Shown piece after piece: positions 60,172 to 64,000 of a DNA stretch of 64,000 bases. Both the position numbers and the translations under genes were made by a program. Numbering within the stretch: the first letter of the stretch is position 1; each line of letters starts with the position of its first letter. The DNA is from Kitasatospora aureofaciens (lineage in GTDB: Bacteria > Actinomycetota > Actinomycetes > Streptomycetales > Streptomycetaceae): contig NZ_JAHTKP010000001.1 in the NCBI RefSeq assembly GCF_019192735.1, forward strand, positions 248,001 through 312,000. Reading direction: 5' to 3'. The notes under the pieces are model-generated. The model ran no database searches, was not told the origin of the DNA, and saw only the letters and a list, made by a program, of their open reading frames with translations.

Positions 60172-61409
60172 TGAGCCCTGAGGAGCGGCGCGCGTTCGGC
60201 GCCCGGGTCGCCCAGCTCCGCAAGAGTCGTGGCATGAGGCAGGATCAGCTCGCCGCAGCCATCAATCGGACCGCCAGTTGGGTATCGCAGGTCGAGCGGG
60301 GCGTCCAGCCAGTCGTCCGCCTCGACGTACTCCAGTTGCTGGCGAACGGTCTTGGCGTCTCCGTTCAGACGCTGAGGCCCGATGCGCCACCGTCCGCCAC
60401 GCCCCCGCTTTCAGCCTCAGATCAACCCAACGACCTTGACCTGGCACGGCTATCACTCTCGGGACATCCCGCACTCGCTGCGCTGCTCGACGAACACCCT
60501 GCGACAGAGACTCCCGACGTGGCCGAGCTGGCCGCTGCCGTCGAAGAGCTCTGGCACCTGACACACAGCGCGCGATTCGCCGAGCTGAGTACGGCCATCG
60601 CCGACGTCCTGCCGCGATTGGAAAGGGCGTCACGGGCCGCCACCCCGGAAGAGCGCCCCGAGATCCATCTGCTCCTCAGCCAGGCCTACCAGGCGGTCGC
60701 GGCCGCGTTCGTCCGCCAGGACGAGGCCGACGCGGCATGGGTGGCCGCTGATCGAGCCATCCGGGCCGCCGAGCAGTCCGGGCAGCCTCTGCACGTATTC
60801 GCTGGCATCTACCGTCTGGCCCATGCGTTCGTTCGGCTTCAGCGGCTGGACCAGGCAGAACATGCAGCCGGGAATGCGGTGACGGTCTTGCGGTCGTACA
60901 CCTCGACCACCAGCCCACCGCCAGAAGCGCTTTCCGTGCTCGGCGCGCTCCACCTGGTTCTCGCGTTGGCCGCCGCCCGCGCGGGCCAACGCGAGCAGGC
61001 GAGGAAGGAACTCGCCAACGCCCGGGAGGTCGCGGCACGACTCGGCGAGGACCGCAATGACTTCAATCTGGAGTTCGGCCCTACGAACGTCGAGATTCAA
61101 GCCGTCTCGACGGCGGTCGACCTCGGTGATGCGGGCGAGGCCCTGGACCTGGGCGGGCGGATCAACGCCGGACAGCTCTCGCCCGAGCGCAGGTCCAGGC
61201 TTCTGATCGACCTCGGGAGAGCGCACGCCCAGAGGCGCCACCTCGGGGAGGCCATCGATTGCCTCCTTCGAGCCGAGCAGCTGGCGCCGGAGAGCGTCCG
61301 AACCCACATGGCGGCTCGGGCGACGATCCGCGAACTCATCCTCATCGCAGGCCGGAGCGCACCATCGGAGCTGGTGAAGCTCGCCAAACGCGCGAACGCT
61401 ATGGGGTGA
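60171..61409 (+). CDS. XRE-family regulator with a TPR-like C-terminal domain
   Basis: Residues ~8-66 are an HTH_3 domain (FGARVAQLRKSRGMRQDQLA; INRTASWVSQVERGVQPVVR). The remaining ~340 residues are helical and repeat-like (AWVAADRAIRAAEQSG; GIYRLAHAFVRLQRLDQAEH; ALHLVLALAAARAGQREQAR), matching the TPR-type sensory domains of many streptomycete XRE proteins. The 412-residue length is typical. It overlaps the ABM gene and is 4 nt from the next gene, so the three genes form one mini-operon. It may sense a small molecule or peptide; DNA target unknown. Confidence 0.85.
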   Translation: MSPEERRAFGARVAQLRKSRGMRQDQLAAAINRTASWVSQVERGVQPVVRLDVLQLLANGLGVSVQTLRPDAPPSATPPLSASDQPNDLDLARLSLSGHPALAALLDEHPATETPDVAELAAAVEELWHLTHSARFAELSTAIADVLPRLERASRAATPEERPEIHLLLSQAYQAVAAAFVRQDEADAAWVAADRAIRAAEQSGQPLHVFAGIYRLAHAFVRLQRLDQAEHAAGNAVTVLRSYTSTTSPPPEALSVLGALHLVLALAAARAGQREQARKELANAREVAARLGEDRNDFNLEFGPTNVEIQAVSTAVDLGDAGEALDLGGRINAGQLSPERRSRLLIDLGRAHAQRRHLGEAIDCLLRAEQLAPESVRTHMAARATIRELILIAGRSAPSELVKLAKRANAMG

Positions 61410-61413
61410 TGGA

Positions 61414-61887
61414 ATGCGGATCGGAATCACGGGCCACCGAGGGCTGACGGCCGAGGTGGAGGGGGAGGTTCGGCGGCTGTTCGAAGATGCTCTCGCGGGC
61501 GAGGATGCGGGTGGGCTCACCGTCGTGTCCTGCATCGCGGACGGGCCGGATTCGTGGCTGGCGGAGATCGCGCTTGAGCGGGGTGGGCGGCTGGAGGCCG
61601 TCATCCCGGCGGATCGGTACCGGGATGGGCTGCCGGAGTGGCATCACCCCGTCTACGACCGGCTGTTGGGAAGCGCCACGGCCGTTCACCGAACAGGGCG
61701 GGTGGAGTCCGACGAGGCTGCTCATATGGCGGGGAGCGAGGTTCTTGTCAGGCAGGTCGACAAGCTCCTTGCCGTCTGGGACGGCCTGCCGGCTCGGGGC
61801 TACGGCGGGACGGCGGACGTGGTCTCGTATGCACGACGACTCGGTGTGCCGGTTGAGGTGCTGTGGCCGCAGGGGACGCACCGATGA
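61414..61887 (+). CDS. SLOG/Rossmann-like small protein, possible nucleotide-binding
   Basis: The 157-residue protein opens MRIGITGHRGLTAEVEGEVR and continues LTVVSCIADGPDSWLAEIAL, ERGGRLEAVIPADRYRDGLP and DKLLAVWDGLPARGYGGTAD, ending VVSYARRLGVPVEVLWP. The GITGHR start, the alternating strand-helix pattern and the GG(T)ADV motif suggest the SLOG (LOG/DprA-like) Rossmannoid superfamily, which binds nucleotides or nucleotide-derived signals. Fold assignment is by pattern only. It lies 4 nt after the XRE gene, so it may supply or remove the ligand of that regulator, which is speculative. A strong terminator follows. Confidence 0.65.
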   Translation: MRIGITGHRGLTAEVEGEVRRLFEDALAGEDAGGLTVVSCIADGPDSWLAEIALERGGRLEAVIPADRYRDGLPEWHHPVYDRLLGSATAVHRTGRVESDEAAHMAGSEVLVRQVDKLLAVWDGLPARGYGGTADVVSYARRLGVPVEVLWPQGTHR

Positions 61888-61902
61888 ACAGGGGACGGCC
61901 CC

Positions 61903-61944
61903 GAACCGCCCCCGCCTTCCCCCCCGGAAGGCGGGGGCGGGTTC
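61903..61944. terminator. Strong bidirectional hairpin terminator
   Basis: GAACCGCCCCCGCCTTCC (61903-61920) pairs with 61926-61944 with one bulge and a 5-nt loop, between the convergent SLOG-like and CYTH genes. Confidence 0.88.
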
Positions 61945-61953
61945 GCCTCGCGG

Positions 61954-62523
61954 TCAGGCCGGCCGCGCCGCGGCGACCGCGTCGGTGTACAAGTCGGTGG
62001 TCAAGTCCATCTCACTGATGCCGAGTTCGGCCAGAACTGCACGGACCACGACGAGCGCCGGCGCGAGATCGGCCGGTGTGGCAGCCGCCGTCTCCACCTC
62101 GATGAACGTGGCGTCGTCCAACTCGGGAACGCGCACGAGGGTGGCGAGCACCTGATGGCCATCGCGTTCGAAGGCGTAGTTGCGGCACCGCTTCTCGAAC
62201 GCGATGCGCGCTGTGAAGCCCAAGCCCCGGATGATCTCGTGCGCGGCATCGGCGTCCTCGACGCGGGTCTCGGCCTCCGGCTTCGACCCGGACGCCTCGT
62301 CCACCCGGGCTCCCTTGTACGTGAGCACCGTGCGCGTGTCGTCCGGGCCGTGCACAATGCGGATCCGCAGCTCACGGTCGCCGCCCATGAGGCTGCCGTC
62401 CGGCGCGTCGTAGTAAGTGTCCTGGTAGACCTCGGCGCGGCCGACACCATACCGGTCCTCCAACTGCTTGAGCACGCCTTCCGGGTCGCGCACGACCGCC
62501 TTGAGCTCCGCTTCGATCGCCAT
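61954..62523 (-). CDS. CYTH-domain protein (class IV adenylate cyclase/thiamine-triphosphatase fold)
   Basis: The 189-residue protein starts with the CYTH signature ExExK (AIEAELKAVV, residues 4-8). Tunnel strands follow: QDTYYDAPDGSLMGGDRELR, RIRIVHGPDDTRTVLTYKGA, FEKRCRNYAFERDGHQVLAT and ELDDATFIEVETAAATPADL. The charged residues needed to bind triphosphates and metal are present. Members act as adenylate cyclase, thiamine-triphosphatase or tripolyphosphatase; the exact activity cannot be told from sequence. The next gene upstream on the same strand is a methyltransferase gene, ending 20 nt before this start. Confidence 0.85.
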   Translation of the reverse strand: MAIEAELKAVVRDPEGVLKQLEDRYGVGRAEVYQDTYYDAPDGSLMGGDRELRIRIVHGPDDTRTVLTYKGARVDEASGSKPEAETRVEDADAAHEIIRGLGFTARIAFEKRCRNYAFERDGHQVLATLVRVPELDDATFIEVETAAATPADLAPALVVVRAVLAELGISEMDLTTDLYTDAVAAARPA

Positions 62524-62542
62524 CCCTGTTCCCTCCGCCAGA

Positions 62543-63487
62543 TCACGCGCTCAGCGCTGTCCACCGTGACATCGAACTGCCGACGCCAGCCCCGATACAG
62601 GGGGCCGTGCGGGGTGGGCGGCACCTTCTGCGCCCGTCGCCGCTCTGTGCAGGTCCAGCTGCGTTGTGGCTGGTCGGATGGGGTTTACGAGTGGAGTGGG
62701 TCCGCCTTTCCCCGTCCCCGTCATCGCCGGCGACGAGCAGTCGGTAGCCGTAGTCGACGCTGTCGCGGGCGAGCAGGTCCGCATGGCGGCGCCCCCAGGA
62801 TCCGGAGTCGAGGTCCGCGCGTAGTCTGACGATCGCCGGTTCGACGATGTCGGCCGGCAGTTGGGCGAAGGTGGAACTGGCCTGCCGTACGACGGGGTCC
62901 AGGAAGTGTTCGGGGCGGCGCCAGTAGGCGATCTGGAAGCCGTCGGTGAAATCATGGGGAATCGGGAACGGGAGCACGGTGTGCGCACCGAGCGCGTCGG
63001 CCACCTTCGACAGCGGCGTGAACCGGGCATTTTCCATGTCGCGGATCTGCGGCAGGTAGTCGCTGATCATCCACAGCTCCGGGCGGTGGTCCGGATCCCA
63101 GGTGAAGACCACCTGGCGCCGGGAAACGCGGCGCAGTTCCCGCAACCCTCGCGCCGGGTCGGACCAGTGGTGCACGGTCATCACGGCCATGGCCGCATCG
63201 AACGCCAGATCGGGGAAGGGGAGTTCCTCGGCGAAGGCCCGTACCTTCGTCGGGCCGGGGTGCTGGTCGAGCATGACCTGGGACGGGTCGACCGCGGTGA
63301 CCTCGGCGTCCGGCGGTTCGTAGGAGCCGGCTCCCGCGCCCACGTTGACCACGGTGCGGGCGCCGGCCAGCGCCTGATGGATCAGCGCGGCCAGCCGGGG
63401 GTCGGGGCGGCGGGTCTGCCGGTAGCCGATCCCGATCGAGTCGTAGACGGGTGGGGTTCCGTCGGTGTTGACGGGAAGATCGGTCAT
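62543..63487 (-). CDS. Class I SAM-dependent methyltransferase
   Basis: The 314-residue protein has motif I ARTVVNVGAGAGSYEPPD, motif II-like VTAVDPSQVMLDQHPGP, and post motifs LPFPDLAFDAAMAVMTVHHW and LRELRRVSRRQVVFTWDPDH, typical of methyltransferase family 11. The conserved fold appears to end near VDYGYRLLVAGD (~residue 255). The remaining ~55 residues are Arg/Pro-rich and look like read-through of non-coding sequence, so the original stop may have been lost by a frameshift. The substrate is unknown. It lies between the uppS and CYTH genes on the same strand. Confidence 0.82.
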   Translation of the reverse strand: MTDLPVNTDGTPPVYDSIGIGYRQTRRPDPRLAALIHQALAGARTVVNVGAGAGSYEPPDAEVTAVDPSQVMLDQHPGPTKVRAFAEELPFPDLAFDAAMAVMTVHHWSDPARGLRELRRVSRRQVVFTWDPDHRPELWMISDYLPQIRDMENARFTPLSKVADALGAHTVLPFPIPHDFTDGFQIAYWRRPEHFLDPVVRQASSTFAQLPADIVEPAIVRLRADLDSGSWGRRHADLLARDSVDYGYRLLVAGDDGDGERRTHSTRKPHPTSHNAAGPAQSGDGRRRCRPPRTAPCIGAGVGSSMSRWTALSA

Positions 63488-63538
63488 CGTTCCTCCGGGT
63501 GTGGATCTGACGAGTGGTCGGTGGACGCTCTGGCCGTC

Positions 63539-64000
63539 TCAGCCGCCGTAGCGCCGCTGCCTGGCGGCGAAGCTGCGTACGGCGCGGAGGAAGTCGACCT
63601 CGCGGAACGCGGGCCAGTAGGCCTCGCAGAAGTACAGCTCCGAGTAGGCGCTCTGCCAGAGCAGGAAGTTCGACAGCCGTTGCTCGCCGCTGGTGCGGAT
63701 GACCAGGTCGGGATCGGGCCGGCCGGCGGTGTAGAGATGCGGGGCGATGTCGTCGACGGTCAGGGTGTCGGCGACGTCGGTCAGTGACTCGCCGGCTTCG
63801 GCTCGCGCGTACATCAGCTCGCGTACGGCCTCGATGACCTCCTGACGGCCGCCGTAGCCGACGGCCAGGGTGACGTGGGCGCCGGTGGTGCAGGTGCGGG
63901 TGGTCTCGACGGCCTCCTTGAGGGCACGGGCGGTGCTGTCGGGCAGTGCGTCGGTCATTCCGGCGAGGTGGACCTGCCAGCGGGCGTCCGGGCGGGTGAG
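63539..64000 (-). CDS. uppS: Undecaprenyl diphosphate synthase (cis-prenyltransferase), C-terminal part
   Basis: The frame is open to the window edge, so the N-terminal part is missing; the 153 codons seen end at 63539. Visible family motifs are TLAVGYGGRQEVIEAVRELM, DPDLVIRTSGEQRLSNFLLW, QSAYSELYFCEAYWPAFREV and the closing FAARQRRYGG. The RTSGE-RLSNFLLWQ block binds the isopentenyl diphosphate and is nearly invariant. The enzyme makes the C55 (or related polyprenyl) carrier for cell-wall synthesis. Streptomycetes often have more than one copy, so this may be either the main enzyme or a paralogue. Confidence 0.93.
   Translation of the reverse strand, partial: LTRPDARWQVHLAGMTDALPDSTARALKEAVETTRTCTTGAHVTLAVGYGGRQEVIEAVRELMYARAEAGESLTDVADTLTVDDIAPHLYTAGRPDPDLVIRTSGEQRLSNFLLWQSAYSELYFCEAYWPAFREVDFLRAVRSFAARQRRYGG

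Overview
This window is high-GC actinomycete DNA, most likely Streptomycetaceae (Streptomyces or Kitasatospora). The evidence is GC-rich third codon positions, many GTG/TTG starts, ATGA/GTGA gene overlaps, GuaB1, the mutA-mutB-meaB set, an RppA-type type III polyketide synthase, and PadR and BlaI/M56 regulatory pairs. There are two clearly different halves.

Region 1 (1 to about 22.87 kb) is an accessory, mobile, defence-rich island. It starts with the 5' part of a PglW-like NERD/kinase gene, a Pgl/BREX-type phage-defence component, which runs off the left edge. Next come a PQQ-propeller lipoprotein, a scar where a broken IS5-type transposase abuts an argS C-terminal fragment, a PhyH-type dioxygenase, two membrane proteins of unknown function and a frameshifted small gene. 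At 6.9-14.4 kb is a type I-E CRISPR-Cas interference operon (cas3'', cas3', cse1, cse2, cas7e, cas5e, cas6e). Cas3 is split into two overlapping genes and no cas1 or cas2 is present. It runs straight into a leader and an array of about 71 repeats (14.48-18.67 kb). The repeats are strongly degenerate along the whole array, and a two-spacer block is duplicated. The array is followed by a truncated nucleotidyltransferase, a truncated ISL3 transposase, a tRNA-Pro 3' fragment split by an intact IS4-family element, and a large serine recombinase. The recombinase lies against the amputated 3' half of a DUF5995 gene, which I read as the right-hand boundary of the element.

Region 2 (about 22.87 kb to the end) looks like ordinary chromosome. 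It contains guaB1, an SDR protein with an N-terminal zinc ribbon, and a NUDIX hydrolase. A 5.9 kb cassette follows (multicopper oxidase, DUF1259 protein, RppA-like type III PKS, cytochrome P450), bracketed by two copies of the NUDIX 3' end, so it was probably inserted by homologous recombination. Then come a padR-ABC transporter operon, small membrane proteins and lipoproteins, a DUF1275 protein, MgtC, an NRAMP-related transporter of the kind linked to Mg2+, and a second ABC transporter. A blaI/M56 pair sits behind a MITE-like repeat. The rest includes a secreted beta-propeller, a GlxA regulator with a divergent oxidoreductase, an NlpC/P60 hydrolase divergent from a Ser/Thr kinase across 21-nt-periodic tandem repeats, and mutA-mutB-meaB. 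The end holds an anti-sigma-like ATPase, an ABM/XRE/SLOG-like mini-operon, a CYTH protein, a methyltransferase and the 3' part of uppS.

Functionally, the island combines a Pgl-type kinase with an interference-only I-E CRISPR system. The cassette should make a tetrahydroxynaphthalene/flaviolin-type polyphenol and oxidatively couple it. The mutAB-meaB operon interconverts methylmalonyl-CoA and succinyl-CoA.
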